Shown here: positions 54,369-63,217 of the stretch, piece by piece
Layout of the letters: every line of letters starts with the position of its first letter
How positions within the stretch are numbered: the first letter of the stretch is position 1
NCBI RefSeq assembly: GCF_014837065.1
Contig: NZ_JACSPP010000015.1
Location: forward strand, 1 to 64,000
Reading direction: 5' to 3'
Origin: Phocaeicola intestinalis
Lineage (GTDB): Bacteria; Bacteroidota; Bacteroidia; Bacteroidales; Bacteroidaceae
Length of the DNA stretch: 64,000 nucleotides
Position numbers and translations under genes: made by a program
The notes under the pieces: model-generated
What the model was told of the DNA's origin: nothing
Databases searched by the model: none
What the model saw: only the letters and a program-made list of their open reading frames with translations

Positions 54369-56381
54369 TTAAAACATATATTGCACGATGAATTTGAAAT
54401 TGATGCCGGGCATCGGGTAGCACGATACTACTTCGTATTGTTGGTTCAGCAGATTGTTCACTTCCAAAGTCAGTTTCAATTCTTGCGAACGGATGCGTTG
54501 CCGTTTCGAAAGAGAACAGTCGCTGGTGTACCACGACGGTTGATAGTTGACGGGCAGGTTGGCTTGTGAAGAATACCGTTCGCCGGTATAGATAAAACTG
54601 TAACTGGCTTCCCACGAACGCCAATTGAAGTTAACCGCTGCCGATCCGCTGTGCCAGGGTATGTAGGGTATTTGTCCGCCATAAAATTCATTATCGGGAT
54701 CGGTAAAGTCTTGTGCTTTCTGATAAGTGTAATTCAAGCGTCCGCTTAGCAAGGCTTCTTTACCCAGTTTCCAGTCGGTTTGTACAGCTACATCTATGCC
54801 CCGGATTTCCACTTCACCCAGATTGACCATGGTCCAGCGGAAGAAGTTGGAAGTAGGGGTTGCTACTATCTTGTTCTTTACTTCGTTGTAATATACATCA
54901 GCTTGTAGCTCGATGTGTTTCATCCACAGGTTTTTGAAGTCTTTTCTGTAAGTTACACCTATATTATATTGGTGAGTATATTCAGGGTCAAGGTAAGCAT
55001 TGCCTACGAATGTGTAGTACAGGTCATTCAGGGTAGGCATGCGAAATATCTGTTTGTAGAAGGCACGGAAATTCAGGTCTATCTTTTTAAACGGTCGGTA
55101 GCTCAGTATAACCGATGGTGTCCATTCCAGCTTGTCGGATGCCGGTTGTCCGTTTTCTTTCAGACGGTCGGATACAAACGTGCCCAGTACACTTGCCTGC
55201 AATTGTATACAGTCGAAATGAAAGGCTGTGGCTGCAGCAAAAAGTCCTGTGTTCCGCCGTGGATAGACAAAGTCTTTCAAGTTTGCATTCAGCAGGTTGA
55301 ATTGCCAGTCTGCCGACAGGTTCAGGCTCCAGTACGGTGTCAGGTCAAAGCAATTGGCAGTCGAAACATAAAGTTCCTGCTGCCGGTAACGGTTGTTGAT
55401 GTACATCAACGATTCATCTTTGTTCGGGTCGGCAAGGTAATGCAGGTAATCGTAGGCATACTTGGCACTGGCAAGAAAATGGTAACGTTCCGAGAAATCT
55501 TTCCGGAACAGTGCTTGGGCAAAGAAATTGGCATCGTTCTGGCGGTCTTCGTGTGTAAACTTGTTACGCACAATGGCTCCTGGATAACCTCTGTCGGAAA
55601 AGTAAGCATACAGTTTGGTACGCCAGTAGCCGTTTTTGATGTTACCGTATAACCCATGCTCGATGCGCAGGGCGTTTACGTCACCATTCTGGCGCACAGC
55701 AGTGGTGTCATAGCCTCCTTCAGTGGCATAGCGGAATTTATATTTACCTGTGGTGTACAAATACTCGGCACTGAAGGAACTGCTTAACTTTTCGTTGATT
55801 TGCTGTTCCCAAAGGATGGCAGGGTTTACTACTCCGAACGAACCGGTCTTGAATGTAGCCTTGACATTATATTTCTTGTTGTCTTCAAACTTGGGAATAC
55901 GCGTCTGGAGATAGATGGTACCTGCCGAACCAAAGTCCTTAGCCGACTGGAAAATGGCACTTTTCTGTCCGTTGTAGAGTGTGACGCTTTCCATATTGTC
56001 GAGCGAGAAACGCCCCAGGTCTACAGTTCCGTTTTGTGCATTTCCCAGTTCGATGCCATCGTAGAATACCCCTACGTGGTTGGTACCCATACTTCGGATA
56101 TTGACCGTTTTCAATCCTCCGATGCCTCCATAATCTTTCAGTTGTACACCAGAGAAATAGCGTAACGCGTCAGCAACGTTGTGCGAACCTAGCCTTTGGA
56201 GTTGTTCTCCCGACAAGCTCTGTACGGGAATGATGTCTTTCTGCAAGGCACGTGCGGTGACCAGCACTTCATTCAAGTGTTGCAGGCTGTCGGTCGAGTT
56301 CTGGGCATACAAAATGCAGGCATGGTTCCATACAGCCCAAAACGATAACAGCCAGACAAGCCGGCTTTTTTGTTTAACCAT
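54369..56381 (-). CDS. btuB: TonB-dependent receptor, BtuB-like cobalamin transporter
   Basis: A 670-aa outer-membrane receptor with signal peptide, a plug domain (about 35-140, QSLSGEQLQRLGSHNVADALRYFSGVQLKDYGG and GLKTVNIRSMGTNHVGVFYDG) and a 22-strand-type barrel ending with the C-terminal YPMPGINFKFIVQYMF signature. There is no SusC-type N-terminal extension. The riboswitch directly upstream marks it as a B12 or cobinamide importer. btuFCD genes are not in the window. Confidence 0.93.
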   Translation of the reverse strand: MVKQKSRLVWLLSFWAVWNHACILYAQNSTDSLQHLNEVLVTARALQKDIIPVQSLSGEQLQRLGSHNVADALRYFSGVQLKDYGGIGGLKTVNIRSMGTNHVGVFYDGIELGNAQNGTVDLGRFSLDNMESVTLYNGQKSAIFQSAKDFGSAGTIYLQTRIPKFEDNKKYNVKATFKTGSFGVVNPAILWEQQINEKLSSSFSAEYLYTTGKYKFRYATEGGYDTTAVRQNGDVNALRIEHGLYGNIKNGYWRTKLYAYFSDRGYPGAIVRNKFTHEDRQNDANFFAQALFRKDFSERYHFLASAKYAYDYLHYLADPNKDESLMYINNRYRQQELYVSTANCFDLTPYWSLNLSADWQFNLLNANLKDFVYPRRNTGLFAAATAFHFDCIQLQASVLGTFVSDRLKENGQPASDKLEWTPSVILSYRPFKKIDLNFRAFYKQIFRMPTLNDLYYTFVGNAYLDPEYTHQYNIGVTYRKDFKNLWMKHIELQADVYYNEVKNKIVATPTSNFFRWTMVNLGEVEIRGIDVAVQTDWKLGKEALLSGRLNYTYQKAQDFTDPDNEFYGGQIPYIPWHSGSAAVNFNWRSWEASYSFIYTGERYSSQANLPVNYQPSWYTSDCSLSKRQRIRSQELKLTLEVNNLLNQQYEVVSCYPMPGINFKFIVQYMF

Positions 56382-56444
56382 AAATAAAAAGTGTATTCAA
56401 TAAACCAATTAACCGTGTTGTCCTCGCACACAGATAACATAAAC

Positions 56445-56632
56445 TCTTGGCAGGTCTTCTGACTGACTTCTCTTCCGGAACCTTCCCAATACGTTTTTCA
56501 GATACAACGCATCAGTGGTAATAGCTTTTACCGGAAGATTATTGAAGCTTCACAGCAGCGGGACTGTCCGGGATTTTCACCCGATTCCCTTTTAATCCGC
56601 TTGTCTGAACAGACAGGCAGAACCAATTACGA
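56445..56632 (-). ncRNA. Cobalamin riboswitch
   Basis: Read on the minus strand it shows the full consensus order: TTGGTTCTGCC, AAAAGGGAATCGGGTGAAA, CCCGGACAGTCCCGCTGCTGTGA, the CCACTG element, GGGAAGG and the B12-box end AGTCAGAAGACCTGCC. It sits 64 bp upstream of the btuB-like start. Adenosyl- or other cobalamin binding is expected to shut off the B12 locus, probably by hiding the translation start, as no terminator stem is obvious. Confidence 0.95.
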
Positions 56633-56634
56633 TG

Positions 56635-56642
56635 CAAAAGTA
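56635..56642 (-). promoter_or_regulatory. -7 box of the B12 uptake operon; gap 56643-56842
   Basis: The minus strand reads TACTTTTG, fitting TAnnTTTG and placing the transcript start right at the 5' end of the riboswitch. The following 200 bp up to the broken DUF1016 gene show nothing recognisable. Confidence 0.65.
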
Positions 56643-56842
56643 AGGTTTTTATTTTAAATGTGCAATAGGTCTGCAATAAAGCCATCGTGCCTAAATGCTT
56701 TCGGAATCAGATTCGCAATGAGAATAAAGAATACTTTTTCTGTCAAAATTACCATAGGCATTTCTTTCGTTTATTCTTTCTTGTTCATCTTGAATTTGTT
56801 CTCATTTCATAAAACTGAATTATGGGCATTTTCTTAACATCA

Positions 56843-57346
56843 TTAAGCAGATATATTTTCACGACACCCTTCTGTCATTATAAGGAAATCAAACTGATAG
56901 GGATCCTTGGTCATTTCTTGCGCCAGGTCGCTTAGCGGAGAAGGAAGTGAAGCCTTGAAGTTACTGATAGCTTTTCCCTGTCGCTCGTACAGGTTTGTAT
57001 CCATGAAGTTCAGCAGAACATTCCTGCTCCACCCGTTCTCCAATGTCTTTTGCACAAAGAACATTGCCTTCTCCGGTTCGTTAAAGAATCTGTCGATGAT
57101 GTATTTGTGATGTCCCCAAGGGATGCGCCAAATCGCATTCTTTAAAGATTTGAGTATTTTATCTCCCCAACGGCTTTCCGCATGAAGTGTCACAATATCA
57201 TGTCCTAGCGACCAATAGAATTGCAGTATCTCACTGTTTACATGAGTTGTCGCCTTAATCTGGCTCTTTCTATATCTCTGGCTAAGCTCTTCAATCCATG
57301 AGGCGTAGTTTTCAACTTCATATTTTATCCATTGTATTTCTTGAAA
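56843..57346 (-). pseudogene. DUF1016 (YhcG N-terminal) remnant
   Basis: The open frame reads VENYASWIEELSQRYRKSQIKATTHVNSEILQFYWSLGHDIV, then ESRWGDKILKSL joined directly to RIPWGHHKYIIDRF, then KTLENGWSRNVLLNFMDTNLYERQGKAISNF and SDLAQEMTKDPYQFDFL, and stops. Full DUF1016/YhcG proteins have roughly 50-60 more residues between the first two blocks and a PD-(D/E)XK nuclease domain after the last. So there is an internal deletion and C-terminal truncation. No ATG fits the frame start, which overlaps the hsdR end. Confidence 0.75.
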
Positions 57347-60300
57347 TTCTCCGCTTGTTCCAAAATCTCCTTAAACACCTCGTCATTCGTTACCGGAGGA
57401 TAGCCATATTCGGCTAAGACCAAAATCAAATCCATCTTCAGTTCCGCCTTTATATCATCGCGGGTAGACCAATCGGTATATTTAGACTTATCCGACACTA
57501 TCTTCTTGATTTCAGCAGCAAGTTTAAGTAGCTTATCTTCGGGATATTCAAAACCAAACTGTTTGGCTATGGATTTCAGAATATCATAAAAAGCTTTTTC
57601 TTCATAGCTAATGCCTAAATCAAGGAAAGATTTTTTCTCTTTGTTTAGCTCTTTCAACAAGTCAGCCATCTGATTAGCCACTTCCGTCAAGACCTCATCT
57701 GCAAAGATGGCGCTATCCCTACGGTCGTTGTATTTGTCAACCAAAGCATTCAAACGTTTGGAGAAGTCCACACCTTTCGCCTTGTTCACCTTCTTGAACT
57801 CTGTGATGACAGTTTTCAGCAGGCGTTCCATGAGTTTTACTTTCGTATTGGGCAGTTTTAGTTTGCCAAGGCGTTCCATGTATTCTTCGCTCAGCACATC
57901 CAAGTTTTCTTTATCATTGCCTATCTGGATGATTTCTTCCACGCCTTCTGATTGGATGGCTTCTTCTATCATTTCGTTGACACGACGGTTCATCTGAGCG
58001 GTGTCCGGCGTATCACCTATTGTCAATTTATAAATAATGGAACGTACGCCACAGAAATAATGGATTTCTTCACGCTCTTCGTCGCTTATCTCTTCGCTGT
58101 TGCTGCACAAGTTAAATGCCGATTTCAGTTTCTTGGCGTGTCCCATGAATAAGTTTTCCTGTTCTTTAGTCTGCTGCATAAACTCGGCGCCCTTGTTCAG
58201 ACAGTCTAATTGTTCCAATGGTGTACCCGTAGAAAATTTTGAATAGTCAAACTTGCCGAACATCCGCCGGATAATATCCAATTCATCTTTCACCATCGCA
58301 ACGGACTGCTCAATGCTTTCCACCGAGTCCAAGTTGGCATCACCTTGCGCATAACGCTTCAATGCCACATTCATGTTGCTTTTGATGCCGATATAATCCA
58401 CCACCAGGCCTTTCTCCTTTCCCGGATAAACACGGTTCACTCGTGAAATGGTCTGCACCAACGTGTGTTGCTGCAAAGGTTTGTCAATGTACATCGTGTC
58501 TAGACAGTCCACATCGAAACCGGTTGTCCACATATCGACCACAATGGCAATCTTGAAGTTTGATTTCGGCTTTTTAAACTCCTCTGCCCAAGCACGGCGG
58601 TCTTCATCCGTTCCCAGCAAGTTGTAAAGTTCTGGTTCATCGTCCTTGCTTCGGGTCATTATCAGCTTTATTTTCTCGATGGGGAGTTCTTGATTCCCAT
58701 AGGGAGCATGCGGTTCTGCCGCCATCATGTAATGGTCTTCATGCGCTTCTTCGCCGGGTATCTTTGCCCACTCTGGACGCAAAGCGATAATCTTTTTATA
58801 AAGGTTGAAAGCGATGGTTCGGTTGGAACAAACGAACATGGCCTTGCCCTCTACCGTACTCCCTTCTTCCACCCGTTTCTCATAGTGGGCAATAAAGTCT
58901 TCGGCTACGGCTTGCAGACGATCGGAGTCTCCCAAGATGCGTTCCATTTTGGTCACGGCTTTCTTGCTTTCCTCTATCTGGTATTTATTCGTACCTTCTT
59001 CCGCACATTGCTTATAATAATTCTCTATTTCTTGCAATTTCTTATTGTCAAGCAAAACCTTAGCAGCACGTCCTTCGTACACAATACGCCGTGTGATACC
59101 ATCCTCCACCGATTCGGTCATCGTGTAGGCATCTACCACCTCGCCAAACACATCTATTGTGGCATCAATCGGTGTTCCCGTGAAACCTACGTACGTGGCA
59201 TTGGGCAATGAATCATGCAGGTATTTGGCAAAGCCGTAGTTGCGTTTCACTCCCTTGTCGGTCTGCTTGACTTGCAAAGCTAAGTTCGTTTGGGAGCGGT
59301 GTGCCTCGTCGGATATGCAGATGATGTTTGCCCGTTCAGACAATAGCCGTGTGTCTTCGGTAAACTTATGTATGGTGGTCAGGAACACGCCGCCGCTGGT
59401 TCGCCCTGCCAAATGTTCCCGAAGTTTATCCCTGCTTTCCACCTCTACTACACATTCATCGCCGATGAACTTCTTAGCCGTTCCAAAAAGTTTGGAAAGT
59501 TGGTCATCCAAATCGGTACGGTCAGTTATCAGGACAATCGTAGGGCTGGCAAACTCCCGGCTTCGCATCAACATACGAGTAAGGAACAGCATCGTGATAC
59601 TTTTGCCACAACCTGTCGCCCCGAAGTAAGTACCTCCTTTTCCATCGCCACCTGCTTGGAGTTTGGAGTGCAGACGGATATTCTTGAACAGCTTATGCGT
59701 GGCAAAGAATTGCGGATAGCGGCAAACCAATTTCTTCTCGTTCTTCGACGAATCGGGGAAGAACACGAAATCCTTTATCACGCTCAGCAGCTTCTCTTTC
59801 CGGAACAAACCTTTGACCATTGTCAGGAGGGAATTGATACCGTCTGTAGCCTTATCGTTCGCCTCTACTTTCCGCCACGCATAAAAGAAATCGTAAGGCG
59901 AAAACAGAGAGCCATACTTGTTGTTCACCCCATCGCTAATCACCACAAAAGCGTTGTATTTGAACAGGTCGGGAATATCACGGCGGTAACGTACGGTGAG
60001 TTGGGTATAAGCATCCATGATGGTAGTCTCTTCCTTCACGGCACTCTTGAACTCCAACACCACTACGGGCAGACCATTCACATAAACAATGCCATCGGGA
60101 ATACGTCGCTCCGCACCTTGTATCTCCAACTGATTGACAATGCGAAACAGATTGTTTTTTATGCCTTCTTTGCTGAAATCTATCGGTTCGATAAACAAAT
60201 CTGGCAAAGCCGCATCCTCACGTTTCAACGAAAAGCCTTCCGTCATCAGCCGATAGGTATGACGGTTCTGTTCATACAAAGAGAAGCCTGCATTGGCGGT

Positions 60301-60504
60301 CAGCGTGGCGAGTACGCGCTCTACCTCTAACGACGTAATGCTTTCTGCTCTATAGCGATTGCGCAGATACAGGCGCATATCGTCCCGAAGCAAGACATCA
60401 CTCACTTCCTTATGGATTTCTTCTCCGCTTATGTATGTGTAACCCTCTTGCTGAAACAGTTCCATGATGGATAGTTCGAGGGCGTGTTCGTTGAAGTGTG
60501 GCAT
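57325..60504 (-). CDS. hsdR: Type I restriction enzyme R subunit
   Basis: A 1059-aa ATP-dependent translocase and endonuclease subunit. The N-terminal nuclease domain has the PD-(D/E)XK segment PDGIVYVNGLPVVVLEFKSA (about 135-155), with motor motifs GATGCGKS (Walker A), SDEAHRSQ and GFTGTPID. The second RecA domain ends with TISRVNRVYPGKEKGLVVDYIG, followed by the C-terminal helical domain. It needs HsdM and HsdS; only part of hsdS is in the window. Its first 130 bp are duplicated at 62230-62359. Confidence 0.95.
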   Translation of the reverse strand: MPHFNEHALELSIMELFQQEGYTYISGEEIHKEVSDVLLRDDMRLYLRNRYRAESITSLEVERVLATLTANAGFSLYEQNRHTYRLMTEGFSLKREDAALPDLFIEPIDFSKEGIKNNLFRIVNQLEIQGAERRIPDGIVYVNGLPVVVLEFKSAVKEETTIMDAYTQLTVRYRRDIPDLFKYNAFVVISDGVNNKYGSLFSPYDFFYAWRKVEANDKATDGINSLLTMVKGLFRKEKLLSVIKDFVFFPDSSKNEKKLVCRYPQFFATHKLFKNIRLHSKLQAGGDGKGGTYFGATGCGKSITMLFLTRMLMRSREFASPTIVLITDRTDLDDQLSKLFGTAKKFIGDECVVEVESRDKLREHLAGRTSGGVFLTTIHKFTEDTRLLSERANIICISDEAHRSQTNLALQVKQTDKGVKRNYGFAKYLHDSLPNATYVGFTGTPIDATIDVFGEVVDAYTMTESVEDGITRRIVYEGRAAKVLLDNKKLQEIENYYKQCAEEGTNKYQIEESKKAVTKMERILGDSDRLQAVAEDFIAHYEKRVEEGSTVEGKAMFVCSNRTIAFNLYKKIIALRPEWAKIPGEEAHEDHYMMAAEPHAPYGNQELPIEKIKLIMTRSKDDEPELYNLLGTDEDRRAWAEEFKKPKSNFKIAIVVDMWTTGFDVDCLDTMYIDKPLQQHTLVQTISRVNRVYPGKEKGLVVDYIGIKSNMNVALKRYAQGDANLDSVESIEQSVAMVKDELDIIRRMFGKFDYSKFSTGTPLEQLDCLNKGAEFMQQTKEQENLFMGHAKKLKSAFNLCSNSEEISDEEREEIHYFCGVRSIIYKLTIGDTPDTAQMNRRVNEMIEEAIQSEGVEEIIQIGNDKENLDVLSEEYMERLGKLKLPNTKVKLMERLLKTVITEFKKVNKAKGVDFSKRLNALVDKYNDRRDSAIFADEVLTEVANQMADLLKELNKEKKSFLDLGISYEEKAFYDILKSIAKQFGFEYPEDKLLKLAAEIKKIVSDKSKYTDWSTRDDIKAELKMDLILVLAEYGYPPVTNDEVFKEILEQAENFKKYNG

Positions 60505-60511
60505 ATATATA

Positions 60512-62197
60512 CTAAAAAAGAGATTTTCCTTGTTCTGTTAATCTGTAAGTTTGTTTTGCACTGGTTGGTTTGTCCGGATAAGTCATTGTAACATACCCCA
60601 GTTTGATAAGTGGAAGAATAATCTTTCGTTTCAACTCTTTAGTCGATTCAAAAGAAAGACTTTCACTCAAGACATTGGCTGACAAATCATTTTCCTTTAA
60701 AAGACATAATAAATCAATCGTGTTTGATATTAGTTCTTGAACATTATTTCCAGAACGTGACTTCTCCCAGACTTGGACAAACATTTGTCCAAGTATCTGT
60801 CCAAGTTCCATTTTCTCTTTAATAATACATTGATTTACTGCTTCTTCAACTTGGACAGAGATTTGTCCAAGTCTGTGTCCAAGTTCGTTGTCAAGCGTAT
60901 ATCTCTGTTCCTTTGAAACAGCTGGCACTTCTTCTTCAAATCCATGTCGGCAAGGAATAGTTAAAAGAAAGTAGGTCCTGTCCTCATCCGTTTCAATGGT
61001 TGCTGCCATAGATCCGTTATCTCTCAAGGCTTTTTGAATTGTAGGAATTCCGGTTGCCCTACCTTCTGTCAAATCCAGTTCCTTCAAGAAATCACCTAAT
61101 CTGCGGTTACGGTATCTTCGTGCCTTCAACTTTCGCGCAGCCTTTATTGCTTCCGAACTAATGGACCTATCAGGTCCGGCATAGCTTAATATATCCACAT
61201 GGGTAGGTTCTACTGTAATCTCCACCGGTTCACGTTCTTGATAATCGCGATGATACAAGGCATTGACCACAGCTTCTTCAAATGCCTGATAAGGATAATT
61301 GAATATCTTATCCGATTTTTCAGTATCCGCTGGTTTGATGATTTTCTTTTTAATAACATGAGTGCGGAGATACGACAGCGTATCATTGATAATTTTAGGA
61401 ATTGGTCCGACTATTTTTGGTACTTCAATCATCAAATCAGGATTATTGATACTGCCTTCAGGGAACAGCACAATGTCGACCTGCGTAACGGGAAAGAATC
61501 GTTCAGGATGTTCACAAAACATCATGATTGCACAATTTTTTATCAGTCTGTCCTCTGTCGGACCTGTCAATAAATCCATCTCATCAAGAATATCAATCAG
61601 AGGTTTCGCCATAAAATCTCCCGCCAGCTTACTTCCTACCTGTTTAAGATATTCGTAGACAAGCACACTTGATATATCATCAATTTTTGCTGCCACATTT
61701 CCCCGTTCATCAAACGGTACACGATGGGCTAACTCGCGTACTTCGTCTAAAATTTCACCTTTAGCCTCAATCGTAGAAGATTTACTTCGCACATAAAATT
61801 TCGGTATTGATTTCTTGGCAACTACACTCTCTGCCACCGAATAAGGTCGGTTTATTCCGGCAGGCACCCAAATGGCAAGGATGATTTTACCGTCCACTTC
61901 TTCCGGAGACACTTTAGTGAGATAGGGCGGAGATATTTTAGCATCATAGCCCACCATATCTTTCAGAATACGGTCAATTTCGTTTTCTGCCAAACCCTTT
62001 ACAGGCCGCTTTGCGATTCCGTTTTCCTCTTCAACACCCACGAGGATATACCCACCACCGATGTTATCCAAGTCTGTAGCAAAGGCACAGATGGTATGAT
62101 AAATCTTATCCGGATTCCAACCTGTCTTGAACTCTATGCGATTAGATTCAATCTTTCGCTTATTGAGCAAGTCTTCTATATTTATAGGTAGTGCCAT
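60512..62197 (-). CDS. AlbA_2 (Schlafen-like) ATP-binding protein
   Basis: A 561-aa protein. The N-terminal AlbA_2 domain (about 10-130) has ESNRIEFKTGWNPDKIYHTICAFATDLDNIGGGYILVGVEE; the middle has an ATPase-like region with EEAVVNALYHRDYQEREPVEI and SEAIKAARKLKARRYRNRRLGDFLKELDLTEGRATGIPTI. The C-terminal winged helix follows a linker with two repeats (ELGHRLGQISVQVEE and ELGQILGQMFVQVWEK). Such genes often ride in type I restriction loci; the role is unknown. It lies between the two copies of the hsdR 5' end. Confidence 0.88.
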   Translation of the reverse strand: MALPINIEDLLNKRKIESNRIEFKTGWNPDKIYHTICAFATDLDNIGGGYILVGVEEENGIAKRPVKGLAENEIDRILKDMVGYDAKISPPYLTKVSPEEVDGKIILAIWVPAGINRPYSVAESVVAKKSIPKFYVRSKSSTIEAKGEILDEVRELAHRVPFDERGNVAAKIDDISSVLVYEYLKQVGSKLAGDFMAKPLIDILDEMDLLTGPTEDRLIKNCAIMMFCEHPERFFPVTQVDIVLFPEGSINNPDLMIEVPKIVGPIPKIINDTLSYLRTHVIKKKIIKPADTEKSDKIFNYPYQAFEEAVVNALYHRDYQEREPVEITVEPTHVDILSYAGPDRSISSEAIKAARKLKARRYRNRRLGDFLKELDLTEGRATGIPTIQKALRDNGSMAATIETDEDRTYFLLTIPCRHGFEEEVPAVSKEQRYTLDNELGHRLGQISVQVEEAVNQCIIKEKMELGQILGQMFVQVWEKSRSGNNVQELISNTIDLLCLLKENDLSANVLSESLSFESTKELKRKIILPLIKLGYVTMTYPDKPTSAKQTYRLTEQGKSLF

Positions 62198-62209
62198 GGC
62201 ATCTAATTT

Positions 62210-62359
62210 TTATTTATCATATTTAAAATGCATATCGTCCCGAAGCAAGACATCGCTCACTTCTTTATGGATTCCTTCTCCGCTTGTATATGTGTAACCC
62301 TCCTGCTGAAACAGTTCCATGATGGATAGTTCGAGGGCGTGTTCGTTGAAGTGTTGCAT
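62210..62359 (-). pseudogene. Duplicate 5' fragment of hsdR
   Basis: 62230-62359 matches the first 130 bp of hsdR (60375-60504) at 123 of 130 positions with no gap. It would encode 49 aa (MQHFNEHALELSIMELFQ and on to LLRDDMHFKYDK) before a stop. It starts 5 bp after the 283-aa gene's stop, the position the true hsdR probably held before the AlbA_2 gene came in. Confidence 0.9.
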
Positions 62360-62364
62360 AATTA

Positions 62365-63216
62365 TTATTCTATATTGTCAAACAAGCTAGGTTCATTCCT
62401 TATAATTCTGCTGAATTTAGGATATTTGTGCACTTTACGAATATAATGTTTAAGGCGAATTCCTCTTTCAGTTGTTTTCGCTGTTACTTCCATATCTGCA
62501 ATAATTACATCTCCTGGAGCAAATGAAAGTTTTTGCAGATTCATCTTTTCCAAAAAGTCTTCGTCTGTCATTTTAGCTGTAAATGTTTTGTCATCATAAG
62601 TAACCTTCCAAGATGCAGGTTTGTCAACAAAAACAGGAGAAACAATCTCAAGAGTAACATTTGTTACCATGTTTGAGATACTTTCCTCCTCTGGTTCTTC
62701 ATATATGACTTGCGCCAATGTCCTTTTATTTATCGTTACCTGTTCTTGCTCTCCGTTTGTCTTTTCATAAGTGATAGTAAGATCTTTGATACCATCAGAC
62801 TCCACCGCCATTTTAGCGATACAGCCAACAGCATTTGCTGTTTTCTTGTTTTTCAAGAGTTCATCACTTGTAACTATTACTGTATCTTTTCCCAAACTAA
62901 CGGTTTGTGGCTCTGGATTTTTTGTAAGCAAATTCAATACAAATCCACCAAACACAGTTACGATACTAGCAAATGTTGCATTATTTGTTATCTTCTTAAT
63001 GCAAAGAGGTATTTTGAAACTACCTTCTTTTAAAGCAATAACATCAATTTCAACTTGATCAAATCCAATACAATATTTTGTATTTAGCGTTTGATTGATA
63101 GATGTGATAAGTTTATTCGCATTCGTTAGATAAGCGATTAAATCATAGGTTGATATACTATGTCCTTCTGTATTTAAACAGAGTTCGAAAAATTCCTGTT
63201 TTATATTCTTTTCCAT
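62365..63216 (-). CDS. Unknown protein within the type I restriction operon
   Basis: A 283-aa protein I do not recognise. The N-terminal part (FDQVEIDVIALKEGSFKIPLCIKKI, about 50-75) is followed by one hydrophobic segment (ATFASIVTVFGGFVLNLLT, about 80-98). Then comes a soluble part with beta-rich stretches (VTLEIVSPVFVDKPASWKVTYDDKTFTAKMTDEDFLEKM) and a basic tail (IRLKHYIRKVHKYPKFSRIIR). It is 1 bp from hsdS and so in the same transcript. A membrane-associated accessory of the defence locus is one possibility. Confidence 0.8.
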   Translation of the reverse strand: MEKNIKQEFFELCLNTEGHSISTYDLIAYLTNANKLITSINQTLNTKYCIGFDQVEIDVIALKEGSFKIPLCIKKITNNATFASIVTVFGGFVLNLLTKNPEPQTVSLGKDTVIVTSDELLKNKKTANAVGCIAKMAVESDGIKDLTITYEKTNGEQEQVTINKRTLAQVIYEEPEEESISNMVTNVTLEIVSPVFVDKPASWKVTYDDKTFTAKMTDEDFLEKMNLQKLSFAPGDVIIADMEVTAKTTERGIRLKHYIRKVHKYPKFSRIIRNEPSLFDNIE

Positions 63217-63217
63217 C

